Below are positions 1-8,775 of a DNA stretch of 64,000 bases, piece after piece. Below the pieces are notes generated by a model. The model was not told the origin of the DNA, ran no database searches, and saw nothing but the letters and a program-made list of their open reading frames with translations. The stretch comes from Streptomyces luomodiensis (GTDB taxonomy: Bacteria; Actinomycetota; Actinomycetes; Streptomycetales; Streptomycetaceae), in NCBI RefSeq assembly GCF_031679605.1, contig NZ_CP117522.1:6262001-6326000 (forward strand), given 5' to 3'. The position numbers were made by a program, and so were the translations under genes. Positions within the stretch are counted from its first letter, which is position 1, and each line of letters starts with the position of its first letter.

Positions 1-405
1 GTGGACGTCACGGGGCTGGACCCCGCCGAGGCCATCCGGCACCTGGCCGAGCTGACCTACGACCACCACACCCAGCACGCCGACTTCATCCGGCTGGTGT
101 CCATCGAGAACATCCACCGGGCCGAGCACCTGGCCAAGTCCGAGACGCTGGGCAAGGCCGGCACCCCGGTGATCGACCTGATCTCCGGCATCCTCGCCCG
201 CGGCCGTGAGCAGGGCGTCTTCCGGGACGGCGTCGACGCCGTCGACGTCCACATGATGATCAGCTCATTCGCCGTCTTCCCGGTGGCCAACCAGCACACC
301 TTCGGCACCCTCTTCGGCCGCGACCCCCTCGACCCGGAGCGCCGCGCCCACTACCGCCGGATGCTCGGCGACATGGTCGTGTCCTACCTGCGCGACGGGT
401 CCTGA
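1..405 (+). CDS. TetR-family regulator, C-terminal part
   Basis: This frame is open from the first base of the window, so the GTG at position 1 is probably internal and the N-terminal helix-turn-helix lies upstream. The visible 134 residues are all helical and resemble the ligand-binding and dimerisation domain of TetR/AcrR repressors: a helix with HHTQHADFIRLVSIEN, then an ILARGREQGVFRDGVD turn followed by an hydrophobic AVDVHMMISSFAVFPVANQ helix. The gene ends 45 bp from the stop of the convergent SpoIIE phosphatase gene. The target promoter and ligand cannot be read from this fragment. Confidence 0.7.
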   Translation: MDVTGLDPAEAIRHLAELTYDHHTQHADFIRLVSIENIHRAEHLAKSETLGKAGTPVIDLISGILARGREQGVFRDGVDAVDVHMMISSFAVFPVANQHTFGTLFGRDPLDPERRAHYRRMLGDMVVSYLRDGS

Positions 406-449
406 ACCTCGCGGCGCAGGACCCGTGTTCATCTTCCTCGCGGCGCCGC

Positions 450-2876
450 TCAGGGCATCGCCAGTTCGAACCAGACGACCTTTCCCGTGGACAGCCGGGT
501 CGCGCCCCAGCGCCGGGCCAGCCGGTTCACCAGGTACAGCCCGCGCCCGCCCTCGTCGGACGGCCGGGCCTGGCGCAGCCGCGGCAGCTGGGGGACGTCG
601 TCCCCGACCTCGCAGCGCAGTACGTCCGTGCGCAGCAGCCGCAGCGTGATCGGCCGTTCCGCATAGCGCACCGCGTTGGTCACCACCTCGCTGACCAGCA
701 GCTCCACCGCGTCCGTCAGATCGTCCAGATCCCAGCGGGCCAGCGCCCGGCGGGTCAGCCGGCGCGCCTGCCCGGCCGTCTGCGCCTTCGGGTCCAGGAA
801 CCAGTAGGCGACATCGCTGGGCGCGATGCCCTCGAAGCGGGCCGCGAGCAGCGCCACGTCGTCGTCCCGGTCGCCGGGGCCGAGCATGTCCAGCACCTCG
901 TCGCACAGCGGCTCCAGCGGCGGCGGGTTGGGGCCGGTGAGCCGGGCGGTGGCGGTCAGCCGTTCGCGCAGCTGCTCGATACCGGTCCACACATCGCGCA
1001 TCCGCGATTCGACCAGCCCGTCGGTGTAGAGCATCAGGGTGGCCCCGGCCGGCGCGTCCAGCTCGACCGCCTCGAAGTCGACCCCGCCGACCCCGATCGG
1101 CGCCCCCGGCGGCACCCGCAGCACCTCGGCGCGGCCGCCCCGGTGCAGCAGAAGGGGCGGCGGATGGCCCGCGTTGGCGACCACGATGCGGTGCGCGACG
1201 GGGTCGTAGACCGCGTAGAGGCAGGTGGCCATGCGGTCGGTGCCCAGCCGCTGGGCCTGCTCGTCGAGGTGGTGCAGCACCTCCTGCGGCGGCAGGTCGA
1301 GCCCGGCGAGGGTCTGCGCGGTGGTGCGCAGCTGGCCCATGATCGCGGCGGAGGTCATCGAATGGCCCATCACATCGCCGACCACCAGCGCCACCCGGTT
1401 GCCCGGCAGCGGGATCGCGTCGTACCAGTCGCCGCCCACCCGGGCCGTCTCGGCGGCCGGCAGGTAGCGGCTGGCCAGCCGGACGCCGGTGGGCTGCGGC
1501 AGCGAGTCGGGCAGCATGGTGCGCTGCAACTCGTCCGCGATGTAGACCTCGCGTCCGTACAGCACCGCCTTGTCGACGCCGAGCGCGGTGTGGGTGGCCA
1601 GCTGGGCCGCCACCAGCAGATCGTCCGGTTCGAACGGCGGCCGGTCCGGGCGGCGTACGAACACCGCCGCGCCGATCACCCGGCGGCGGCCGCGCATCGG
1701 GGCCAGCACGGTGCGCTGACCGGTCGCCACGCACGGGCCCTCGCCGAGGAGCTGGGGCAGCGCGGCGCGGGCGGCCTGGGAGTCGCCGAACACCGGCCGC
1801 ACCCCGCGCAGCACCTCGGCCAGCGGACCGCCCGCCTCCACCTCGCACAGCTCGGCCGCCGGGCCCCCGCCCACGGCGGGCGAGAGATCGGACTGCGAGG
1901 ACATCAGCGCCAGCCGGCCGCTGTCGGTGTCCGGGTCCAGCGGAATCCGGTCGGTACGGCGCAGCCGCAGCATCATCGGGCCGACCGGGCGCTCGTCGCC
2001 GACCGGCAGCGGATCACGCAGATACACCAGGATCGCGTCGGCGAAGGTGGGCACGGTGGCCCGGCACAGGCCCAGCACGATCTCGTCCAGGTCGATACCC
2101 CGGGCGATCCGCCGGGTCGCGGCCCCCACGAACCGCAGCCGGTCGCCGCTCCGGTCCCGCGCGGCGGCGTCGGCGGCGGCCCCACCCGCCGGCGGCACCG
2201 GGGGCGCCCCGCCCGCCGGTGTGCCGTACCCCACCTGGCCCGCCGCGGCGGCCGCCGTATGGGTGTCGCCGGGCTGCGCCGGGTGCTCACCCGCACCGGC
2301 GCCCCGCCACGCCGCGCCCCGGCCGCCGCCCTGGGCGGCCGGGGGCTGTTCGCCGGGGCCGGTCCCGCCGTTCCGTCGCGCCGCGCCTCTGGCGGCATTG
2401 CGATCCGCGTCCCACACAGGCTCGCCCTCCGGTGTGCCGTGCTCCGGCTGCGCCGGGTGCTCGCTCTCCGCCGTGTCCCGGCGCTCCCTGCCTCCACCAC
2501 CGCGTGCCGCGGCGGCGCCTCCCCGCCCGTCCGTGCCGTCCGCACCGTCCGCGCCCGTCCCGCCGTGGTGCCCGCATCCGCTCCGATGGGGGTCGCCGCC
2601 GCACGCCGGGGCCGCGCCGCGGTCTCTGGCGCGGGGCGCGGGCTCCTGGCCGGGCCCCGGGGGGCCGTCGTGGGCCGCCGGGGCCGAGGGGCCGTCCGCG
2701 GGGAAGGCGGGACGCGGCCGGCCGCCGTCCGGCTCCTGACCGGGGGCAGCCGTCTGCCGCACGGCGGTCCGCGGGTCCGGGACCGCGCCGTGCGCGTCGT
2801 CGGGCGCGGGCGCGCCCGGGGCGGCGGCAGGGGTGGCCGCCTGCCGCCTGTTGTGGGAGGTGGGGTGCTCCGTCAC
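450..2876 (-). CDS. SpoIIE-type PP2C phosphatase with GAF and HATPase domains
   Basis: This is a putative multidomain serine/threonine phosphatase of the RsbU/SpoIIE kind that acts on anti-sigma-factor antagonists. Roughly the first 235 residues are Pro/Ala/Gly-rich and look disordered. A GAF-like sensor follows (about 237-440). The PP2C core (about 444-675) has ADELQRTMLP, VGGDWYDA, VVGDVMGHS, NAGHPPPL and MLYTDGLVESR. A C-terminal histidine-kinase-like ATPase (about 690-808) has SEVVTNAVRYA and DEGGRGLYLV, as in RsbW-type switch kinases. I chose the GTG giving VTEHPTSH; the frame stays open 17 codons further upstream, so the start is uncertain within the low-complexity head. There are no membrane segments, so it is probably cytosolic. 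In S. coelicolor a similar gene sits near fumC, as far as I recall. Confidence 0.88.
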   Translation of the reverse strand: MTEHPTSHNRRQAATPAAAPGAPAPDDAHGAVPDPRTAVRQTAAPGQEPDGGRPRPAFPADGPSAPAAHDGPPGPGQEPAPRARDRGAAPACGGDPHRSGCGHHGGTGADGADGTDGRGGAAAARGGGGRERRDTAESEHPAQPEHGTPEGEPVWDADRNAARGAARRNGGTGPGEQPPAAQGGGRGAAWRGAGAGEHPAQPGDTHTAAAAAGQVGYGTPAGGAPPVPPAGGAAADAAARDRSGDRLRFVGAATRRIARGIDLDEIVLGLCRATVPTFADAILVYLRDPLPVGDERPVGPMMLRLRRTDRIPLDPDTDSGRLALMSSQSDLSPAVGGGPAAELCEVEAGGPLAEVLRGVRPVFGDSQAARAALPQLLGEGPCVATGQRTVLAPMRGRRRVIGAAVFVRRPDRPPFEPDDLLVAAQLATHTALGVDKAVLYGREVYIADELQRTMLPDSLPQPTGVRLASRYLPAAETARVGGDWYDAIPLPGNRVALVVGDVMGHSMTSAAIMGQLRTTAQTLAGLDLPPQEVLHHLDEQAQRLGTDRMATCLYAVYDPVAHRIVVANAGHPPPLLLHRGGRAEVLRVPPGAPIGVGGVDFEAVELDAPAGATLMLYTDGLVESRMRDVWTGIEQLRERLTATARLTGPNPPPLEPLCDEVLDMLGPGDRDDDVALLAARFEGIAPSDVAYWFLDPKAQTAGQARRLTRRALARWDLDDLTDAVELLVSEVVTNAVRYAERPITLRLLRTDVLRCEVGDDVPQLPRLRQARPSDEGGRGLYLVNRLARRWGATRLSTGKVVWFELAMP

Positions 2877-2933
2877 GCGTGGGTTTCCATCCGTCCGGGG
2901 CCGTGCGCCCGCAGGTCGTGGGCGCACCGAGGG

Positions 2934-3653
2934 TCAGGCACGTCGTCGGCAGTTCAGGAAGATCTGGATCTCGGGTGGTACGCCCGTGCTCGCCGGGGCG
3001 TACGAGTACGCGTCCTCCCCGGCGATCTCGAAGCCCGCATCGCGTACGACCTGGCGCAGCTCGTCCCGCAGATAACCGGATACCCGCACCGAGTGGCCGA
3101 GGAACGGGATGGGGAAGTCGTCGATGTCCGACTCCACCATGCCCAGCGCCAGCAGCCCTTCGGGTCTGAGCACCGCGTGCAGCGCCCGCAGGGCGTACGG
3201 GATCTCCGGGCGGGGCAGCAGCAGCAGCGAGAAGTTGGCGGTGATGCCGTCGAACGAGCCGAGCTCCCGGGGGCCGCCCGGACCGTACCGGCCGCCCACC
3301 CGCAGATCGACGATGTCCACATGGTGGAACGTGGCCTCCGGCACATTGTCCCGGGCGAGCTTGAGCATGCCCTCGGAGATGTCGATGCCGACCACCTCGT
3401 GGCCCGCGTCGACCAGCTGACGGGCCGTGGGCAGACCGGTGCCGCTGCCGACGTCGAGCACCCGGGAGCCGGGCGGAAGCGTTTCGGCCATCCACCGGCC
3501 GGCCGCGATCTGGCCCTCCTTGTGCGGAAAGGCGTCGTCGAGGCGGTCCCCGATGGCGTCGAACGCCTCCGCCTGACCGCTGCGGTCCAGTGCGAGGCGG
3601 TCGAAGTCCGCATAGCCCGCGTAGCCGTCCCCGTACTCGTCCTCACCGCTCAC
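2934..3653 (-). CDS. Class I SAM-dependent methyltransferase
   Basis: The 239-residue product has the Rossmann-fold methyltransferase signature. Motif I is SRVLDVGSGTGLPTAR (about 64-79). An acidic strand end VGIDIS follows for ribose binding, and then a FDGITANFSLLLLPR post-motif region. The start is GTG, preceded by a strong GGAGGGGGCGGGG tract. The substrate cannot be told: the family includes small-molecule and ubiquinone/menaquinone-type enzymes. It is read in the same direction as the downstream SpoIIE gene, with a gap of about 57 bp, so cotranscription is possible. An imperfect palindrome lies just upstream of the start. Confidence 0.82.
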   Translation of the reverse strand: MSGEDEYGDGYAGYADFDRLALDRSGQAEAFDAIGDRLDDAFPHKEGQIAAGRWMAETLPPGSRVLDVGSGTGLPTARQLVDAGHEVVGIDISEGMLKLARDNVPEATFHHVDIVDLRVGGRYGPGGPRELGSFDGITANFSLLLLPRPEIPYALRALHAVLRPEGLLALGMVESDIDDFPIPFLGHSVRVSGYLRDELRQVVRDAGFEIAGEDAYSYAPASTGVPPEIQIFLNCRRRA

Positions 3654-3670
3654 GACCCCGCCCCCTCCAG

Positions 3671-3683
3671 TGACATCACGTCA
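3671..3683. promoter_or_regulatory. Imperfect palindrome upstream of methyltransferase gene
   Basis: The 13 bases tgacatcacgtca form an imperfect dyad (TGACrT arms around one central base), centred 24 bp before the GTG start of the methyltransferase gene. Position and symmetry suit a repressor operator, but no regulator can be assigned and short dyads arise by chance in this composition. Confidence 0.3.
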
Positions 3684-3787
3684 TGTTGTGCGCATCGCCC
3701 GAGACTTGCGTCGGTGCCAGGTGTCCCGCATGGGCAGTGTTCCGGACGACGATCCTACGTTTGAAACACGGGGACACGACAAGAGGT

Positions 3788-4534
3788 TCACCTCGAGTGC
3801 GCCGAGGTGCGCTTCTCGTCCTGCTTCCGGTCCTGCTTCCTGCCCTGTTCCTTGCCCTGTTCGCTGTCCGTACGGCCCCAGTCCGCGGGAAGGGCGGGCA
3901 CGGACCACGCCGGGTCCGGCCGCCAGTCCTCCCACCTGTCCCGGAACGGCGCTCCCCAGGACTCGATGGTCGCGACGGCCGCCCGGCCCGCGGCCCGGAC
4001 CCGCTCCGCCTGCTCGGCGCCCATCAGCCCGGCCCGCTGCGCCTGCGCGAACTCGTCCTCGTCCTTCCATTCCCAGCTGTGGTCGGGGTAGACCGCGATG
4101 TCCAGGAAGTGGTCCTCGGAGTCCACCCCGCGGTCCCCGCGGACCAGCGGCTCCTCCAGGTTCACGTACCAGTTCTTGAACTGCCAGCCGTGGTCCCAGA
4201 ACAGCCACACCGACCACGGGTCGCCGGGCCGCGCGAGCTTCAGCACCCCGGTGCCGAACCACTGGGACAGCGCGGTGGTGCGCGGTTTGGTGTAACGGGT
4301 GGACAGCGGTTCGCGGTGCACCGAGGTGCCGTCGGTGAGCTGCGGTTTGACGCAGGCGGTGCCGGGGGCGAGCCAGACGGCGAGCAGCTCCGGGGTGTCC
4401 TCGACGACGGTCACGGGACGGCAGATGTGGATGTGCTCGGAGGCGTTGGCACGGTAGCGCCACAGGATATGGTCGCCCGGTGCCCACCGGGCGATGTCCG
4501 CCGTCCCCGTCGTCTCCACGATGTCCGCTGTCAT
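3788..4534 (-). CDS. DUF402 domain-containing protein
   Basis: The 248-residue protein matches the DUF402 pattern: an N-terminal strand-rich part with WAPGDHILWRYR, then WLFWDHGWQFKNWYVNLEEP, VDSEDHFLDIAVYPDHSWEWKDEDEF and a helix with QAERVRAAGRAAVATIESW. DUF402 folds include FomD-like and nucleoside-diphosphatase-like proteins that use Asp and Glu residues for metals, so a phosphatase role is possible but not shown. The C-terminus is a charged Lys/Gln/Glu tail. The start has no Shine-Dalgarno sequence; a TAAGAT hexamer lies 6 bp before the ATG on the coding strand, suggesting a leaderless transcript. Confidence 0.8.
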   Translation of the reverse strand: MTADIVETTGTADIARWAPGDHILWRYRANASEHIHICRPVTVVEDTPELLAVWLAPGTACVKPQLTDGTSVHREPLSTRYTKPRTTALSQWFGTGVLKLARPGDPWSVWLFWDHGWQFKNWYVNLEEPLVRGDRGVDSEDHFLDIAVYPDHSWEWKDEDEFAQAQRAGLMGAEQAERVRAAGRAAVATIESWGAPFRDRWEDWRPDPAWSVPALPADWGRTDSEQGKEQGRKQDRKQDEKRTSAHSR

Positions 4535-4597
4535 GAGCAGATCTTAGGTGGGAGCGGGCCGCGGTGCCGTGACCTATGCCGCAACCGGGGGCCAACG

Positions 4598-4682
4598 CCC
4601 GGCTAAGGGTGTGTCATGCGCAGTACGTCGAGCGCCTGGTCCCCCGGCTAAGGGTGTGTCATGCGCAGTACGTCGAGCGCCT
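4598..4682. repeat. 45-bp tandem duplication of the fumC 3' end
   Basis: A 40-base block at 4598-4637 is repeated exactly at 4643-4682, with a period of 45 bp. The right copy holds the last codons and the TAG of fumC (LDVLRMTHP stop). The left copy lies just beyond the stop and would encode the same peptide in the same frame. It is a recent-looking tandem duplication spanning the stop codon. Confidence 0.92.
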
Positions 4683-6066
4683 CGTCCAGCTGCTCCAGGG
4701 TCAGCAGCCCGCGCTCCACATAGCCGGACTCCAGGACCACCTCCCGGATCGTCTTGCGCTCCGCCAGCGACCGCTTGGCCACCTTCGCCGCCTCCTCGTA
4801 GCCGAGGTAGCGGTTGAGCGGGGTGACGACGGACGGTGAGGACTCCGCGTACTCCCGGGCCCGCTCGGCGTTGGCGGTGATCCCGTCGATCGTGCGGTCC
4901 GCGAGCAGCCGGGAGACATTGGCCAGCAGCCGGATCGACTCCAGCAGATTCTTGGCGATCACCGGGAGCATCACATTGAGCTCGAAGTTCCCGGCGGCCC
5001 CGGCCGCGGCGACGGTGGCGTCATTGCCGGTGACCTGCGCCGCGACCATCAGCGTGGCCTCGGGGATCACCGGATTGACCTTCCCCGGCATGATCGAGGA
5101 GCCGGGCTGGAGATCGGGCAGGGCGATCTCGGCGAGCCCGGTGCGCGGGCCCGACGCCATCCAGCGCAGATCGTTGGCGATCTTGGTGAGGCCGACCGCG
5201 ATCGTCCGCAGCTGCCCGGACGTCTCGACCAGCCCGTCCCGCGCGCCCTGCGCCTCGAAGTGGTCCCGGGCCTCGGTCAGCGGCAGCCCGGTGGTACGGG
5301 CCAGCTCGGCGATGACGGCGGCGGCGAACCCGGGCGGGGTGTTGATCCCGGTGCCCACCGCCGTACCGCCCAGCGGCAGCTCGGCCAGCCGGGGCAGCGC
5401 GGCGCGCAGCCGCTCGATCCCGTACCGCACCTGCGCCGCGTAGCCGCCGAACTCCTGGCCGAGGGTCACCGGAGTGGCGTCCATCAGATGGGTCCGCCCC
5501 GCCTTGACCACCTCCGCGAACTCCGCCGCCTTGCGCTCCAGCGCCTCCGCCAGATGGGCCAGGGCCGGGATCAGATCGCCGGTGACCGCCGCGGTGGCGG
5601 CGATGTGGATGGAGGAGGGGAAGACGTCGTTGGACGACTGGCTGGCGTTGACATGGTCGTTGGGATGCACCGCACGGCCCAGGCGCTCGCTCGCCAGGGT
5701 GGCCAGCACCTCGTTGGTGTTCATGTTGGACGAGGTGCCGGAGCCGGTCTGGAAGACGTCCACCGGGAAGTGCTCGTCCCAGCGGCCCGCGGCGACCTCG
5801 GCCGCCGCGTCCGAGATCGCCCCCGCGATGTCCTTGTCCACCACGCCCAGCTCGGCGTTGACCAGGGCGGCCGCGCCCTTGATCCGGGCCAGCGCCTCGA
5901 TGTGCGCCCGCTCCAGGCGCTGCCCGCTGACGGGGAAGTTCTCCACCGCCCGCTGGGTCTGGGCGCGCCACTTGGCGTGCGCGGGCACCCTGACCTCGCC
6001 CATGGAGTCGTGCTCGATGCGGTAGCCCTCCCGGGGGCTGTCGTCGCGGTGGCTCTCGTCGGTCAT
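4648..6066 (-). CDS. fumC: Class II fumarate hydratase
   Basis: Interconverts fumarate and L-malate in the citric acid cycle, as an iron-independent homotetramer in the cytosol. The 472-residue length fits the family. Visible family sequence includes [50 protein letters not shown] and the lyase signature [15 protein letters not shown] with its mobile-loop serine. I chose ATG at 6066 because GGAGGTGTCCCC sits just upstream; an earlier in-frame start gives 13 unlikely residues. The last codons and stop have been tandemly duplicated. A second, iron-sulfur fumarase of unrelated structure is encoded about 5 kb away, so the organism carries both classes. Confidence 0.96.
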   Translation of the reverse strand: MTDESHRDDSPREGYRIEHDSMGEVRVPAHAKWRAQTQRAVENFPVSGQRLERAHIEALARIKGAAALVNAELGVVDKDIAGAISDAAAEVAAGRWDEHFPVDVFQTGSGTSSNMNTNEVLATLASERLGRAVHPNDHVNASQSSNDVFPSSIHIAATAAVTGDLIPALAHLAEALERKAAEFAEVVKAGRTHLMDATPVTLGQEFGGYAAQVRYGIERLRAALPRLAELPLGGTAVGTGINTPPGFAAAVIAELARTTGLPLTEARDHFEAQGARDGLVETSGQLRTIAVGLTKIANDLRWMASGPRTGLAEIALPDLQPGSSIMPGKVNPVIPEATLMVAAQVTGNDATVAAAGAAGNFELNVMLPVIAKNLLESIRLLANVSRLLADRTIDGITANAERAREYAESSPSVVTPLNRYLGYEEAAKVAKRSLAERKTIREVVLESGYVERGLLTLEQLDEALDVLRMTHP

Positions 6067-6144
6067 GGGGACACCTCCGTCCAGCACAGCGTCATCACGC
6101 CACACCGTGTTCCCACGCCCGCCGGACCGACCGGGTGAGCCCGG

Positions 6145-8775
6145 TCACCGTACGGCCTCCGGCGCCCGCGGCGTCTCCACCTCGCCCGTGCGCTTGAGCT
6201 TCTGCCACGGCAGCAGGGCGCCGGTCGCCGCGGTGACACAGGAGTGCAGCAGCACCAGATACATCAGCTGCCGGTAGGCGATCTGCTGCAACGGCAGCGC
6301 GGCCAGCGCCCGGTAGGACTCCCGGTCCAGCCGGAACGCGTACGCCGCGCCCAGCAGCTGCACCAGCAGCAGGGCGCCCCAGGCCAGCAGCGAGCGCACC
6401 GGGTCCAGGAAGATCACCCCGTAGAGGGTGAAGAGGTCGATCAGCGGTGCGCACAGCGGGGTGAGGATCTGAAAGAGCACCACCAGCGGCATCCCCACCC
6501 GGCCGAACCGCCCCGAGGGACCCCGGTCGATCAGCGAGCGGCGGTGCTTCCACAGCGCCTGCATGGTGCCGTAGGACCAGCGGTAGCGCTGCTTCCACAA
6601 CTGGCCGAGGGAGCCGGGCGCCTCGGTCCAGGCGCGGGCGTGCTCCTGGTAGACCACCCGCCAGCCGGCCCGGTGCAGGGCGATGGTGATGTCGGTGTCC
6701 TCGGCCAGGGTGTCCGCGCTCATGCCCCCGGCCTCCAGCAGCGCCCGGCGGCGGAAGGCGCCGATCGCGCCGGGGATGGTGGGCATGCAGCGCAGCAGGT
6801 CGTACATCCGCCGGTCGAGGTTGAAGCCCATCACGTACTCGATGTGCTGCCAGGCGCCGATCAGCTTGCCCCGGTTGCCGACCTTGGCGTTGCCCGCGAC
6901 CGCGCCCACCCGTGAGTCGGCGAACGGACGGACCAGCTCACGGACGGTGGTGGGCTCGAAGACGGTGTCGCCGTCCATCATCACGATCAGCTCGTGGGTG
7001 GCATGGGCGATGCCCCGGTTGAGCGCGGCCGGTTTGCCCGCGTTGGCCTGGCGCAGCACCCGCACGTTGGGCAGCCCCATCGCCTCCGCGATATCGGCGG
7101 TGCCATCGGTCGAGCCGTCGTCCACGACCAGGATCTCGATCGGATGGGTGGACGCGGCCAGCGACGTGAGGGTGTTGGCGATGCACTCCTTCTCGTTGTA
7201 CGCGGGCACGATCACGGTCACCGGATCACCCACCTCCTGCACCCGCCTCCAGCGCCGCCGCTCCCGGGAGCGCCGGTGCCACCAGGCCAGGACCACCATC
7301 AGCAGCAGCCGCCCGATCACCGAGAGGCCCACCAGGCCCAGCAGCCCCATCAGCACCGGCAGGGCGCCGTGGGTGAACGCGGCGGCCCAGATCAGCACCC
7401 GGCCCTCCCAGATCCGCACCGTGCGGGCCGGGTGGTTGGCGCTGTGGGCGCCGAGCGCACCGGTGACGGTGGTGAAGGAGTAGCCCTTCTTCCGCATCCG
7501 TTCGATGTACTGCCCCAGGGCCTTCACGGTCCGCGCGCGGTTGCCGCCCGCGTCGTGGAAGAGCACGGACGCGCCCTTGGTGCCCGGGGGAGTGGCGTTC
7601 TGGACGATCTCCTTCACCGGGGGCCGCTGCCAGTCCTCGCTGTCGGCGTCCACGAAGGCGCTGATGTAGCCCTTGGAGCCGATGTGCTGCTGCACCGGCC
7701 AGGTACGGTCGTCCAGCGCGCGGACCTTGGAGGCGTACGGCGCCCGGAACAGCGAGCTGGTGATGCCCGCCGCACCGGCCAGGGCCAGCTGGGACTGGGC
7801 CAGTTCGCGGTCCATGCGCCCCTTGTCCTGGTACGACAGGTCGACATGGGAGAAGGTGTGCACCCCGACCTCATGGCCCGCGGCCCGCATTCGGCGGACC
7901 AGCTCCGGATGGCGGATCACCATCTGGCCCAGCACGAAGAAGGTGCCCCGCACCTTGTGGCGGCGCAGCACGCCGAGGATCTCCGGGGTCCAGCGGGGGT
8001 CCGGGCCGTCGTCGAAGGTCAGCGCGATGGTCTTGGCCGGGATGGCGTGCTCGGTGGCCTTCCCGGTCCGGTCGAAGGTGATCACCGGACCGCCCTTGCG
8101 CAACCGGTCGGGGACGGTACGGGAGGCGTGTGAGCGGTGCACCCGGGCGTCGTTGCCGATCTCGGCGTCCAGATAGCCGTCCAGCAGCAGCGCGCATACC
8201 AGCGCGAGGAGGGTCGCGAGGGCGAGCACCATCCGGGTACGGGTGCGGAGCTTGCGCAGCCTGACGGTACGGAGGGCGGGCGGGCGGAGCTTGGGGGCGG
8301 CGAGCTTGGTCGGCAGCTTGGGGGTCGGGAACGTGATGGGCAGCTTGGGGGTGGGCAGCTTCCCGGCGCGGACGGTGACCTTGCGCAGCCCGAGGGCGCG
8401 GGGCTTGCCCGGGAGCTTGAGCTTGCCCGGGAGCCTGGCCTTGCCCGTGAGTGCGAGCCTGCCCGGGAGCCTGGCCTTGCCCCGGAGTTTGAGCCTGCCC
8501 GGGAGCTTGAGCCCGCCCGGGAAGCTGACCTTGCCCGTGAGTTTGAGCTTGCCCGGGAGCCTGGCCTTGCCCCGGAGCTTGAGTCTGCCCGGGAGCCTGC
8601 CCTTGCCCTTGCCCCGGAGCTTGAGTCTGCCCGCGAGCGTGAGTCTGCTCCTGAGCCGCGCGGCGCGGCCGGCGGGGCCGGTCAGCCGGAACACCGTGCG
8701 GGGCGCGGCGGCCTGACGGGGCGCGGGGAGCCGGCGGCGTGGCCGCGGCAGCCTCGGCGGTCTGCCGCCGCTCAC
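6145..8775 (-). CDS. Bifunctional polysaccharide deacetylase/glycosyltransferase family 2
   Basis: An 876-residue membrane fusion likely to make and partly deacetylate an extracellular amino-sugar polymer. In order: a basic N-terminal repeat domain (about 45-180) built from LPGKLKLxGKxR-like 12-residue units; one membrane helix (about 182-199); a NodB deacetylase (about 245-440) with TFDDGPDP and the metal-binding HTFSH; membrane helices (about 459-497); a GT2 domain with VIVPAYNE, VVDDGSTDGT, MMDGD, LAEDTD and KQRYRW, the processive-synthase set; then C-terminal helices. The GTG start overlaps the TGA of the upstream gene (GTGA), implying translational coupling. The domain pair resembles MatB of Streptomyces, which I recall makes a poly-N-acetylglucosamine-like polymer that holds mycelial pellets together. 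The polymer made here is not proven. The repeat head is unusual. Confidence 0.9.
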   Translation of the reverse strand: MSGGRPPRLPRPRRRLPAPRQAAAPRTVFRLTGPAGRAARLRSRLTLAGRLKLRGKGKGRLPGRLKLRGKARLPGKLKLTGKVSFPGGLKLPGRLKLRGKARLPGRLALTGKARLPGKLKLPGKPRALGLRKVTVRAGKLPTPKLPITFPTPKLPTKLAAPKLRPPALRTVRLRKLRTRTRMVLALATLLALVCALLLDGYLDAEIGNDARVHRSHASRTVPDRLRKGGPVITFDRTGKATEHAIPAKTIALTFDDGPDPRWTPEILGVLRRHKVRGTFFVLGQMVIRHPELVRRMRAAGHEVGVHTFSHVDLSYQDKGRMDRELAQSQLALAGAAGITSSLFRAPYASKVRALDDRTWPVQQHIGSKGYISAFVDADSEDWQRPPVKEIVQNATPPGTKGASVLFHDAGGNRARTVKALGQYIERMRKKGYSFTTVTGALGAHSANHPARTVRIWEGRVLIWAAAFTHGALPVLMGLLGLVGLSVIGRLLLMVVLAWWHRRSRERRRWRRVQEVGDPVTVIVPAYNEKECIANTLTSLAASTHPIEILVVDDGSTDGTADIAEAMGLPNVRVLRQANAGKPAALNRGIAHATHELIVMMDGDTVFEPTTVRELVRPFADSRVGAVAGNAKVGNRGKLIGAWQHIEYVMGFNLDRRMYDLLRCMPTIPGAIGAFRRRALLEAGGMSADTLAEDTDITIALHRAGWRVVYQEHARAWTEAPGSLGQLWKQRYRWSYGTMQALWKHRRSLIDRGPSGRFGRVGMPLVVLFQILTPLCAPLIDLFTLYGVIFLDPVRSLLAWGALLLVQLLGAAYAFRLDRESYRALAALPLQQIAYRQLMYLVLLHSCVTAATGALLPWQKLKRTGEVETPRAPEAVR
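8404..8640. repeat. Coding tandem repeats, LPGKLKL-type units
   Basis: Degenerate 36-bp units encode about six copies of a 12-residue cationic motif (LPGRLKLRGKAR, LPGKLKLTGKVS and variants) in the N-terminal domain of the deacetylase/glycosyltransferase. Lys, Arg, Leu, Gly and Pro make up nearly all residues. Confidence 0.85.

Noticed and set aside
1143..3764. Long plus-strand open frame of 873 codons
   Set aside because: It is the antisense shadow of the SpoIIE phosphatase and methyltransferase genes; the translation is His/Arg/Gly-rich with no domain, and the minus-strand frames have clear motifs.
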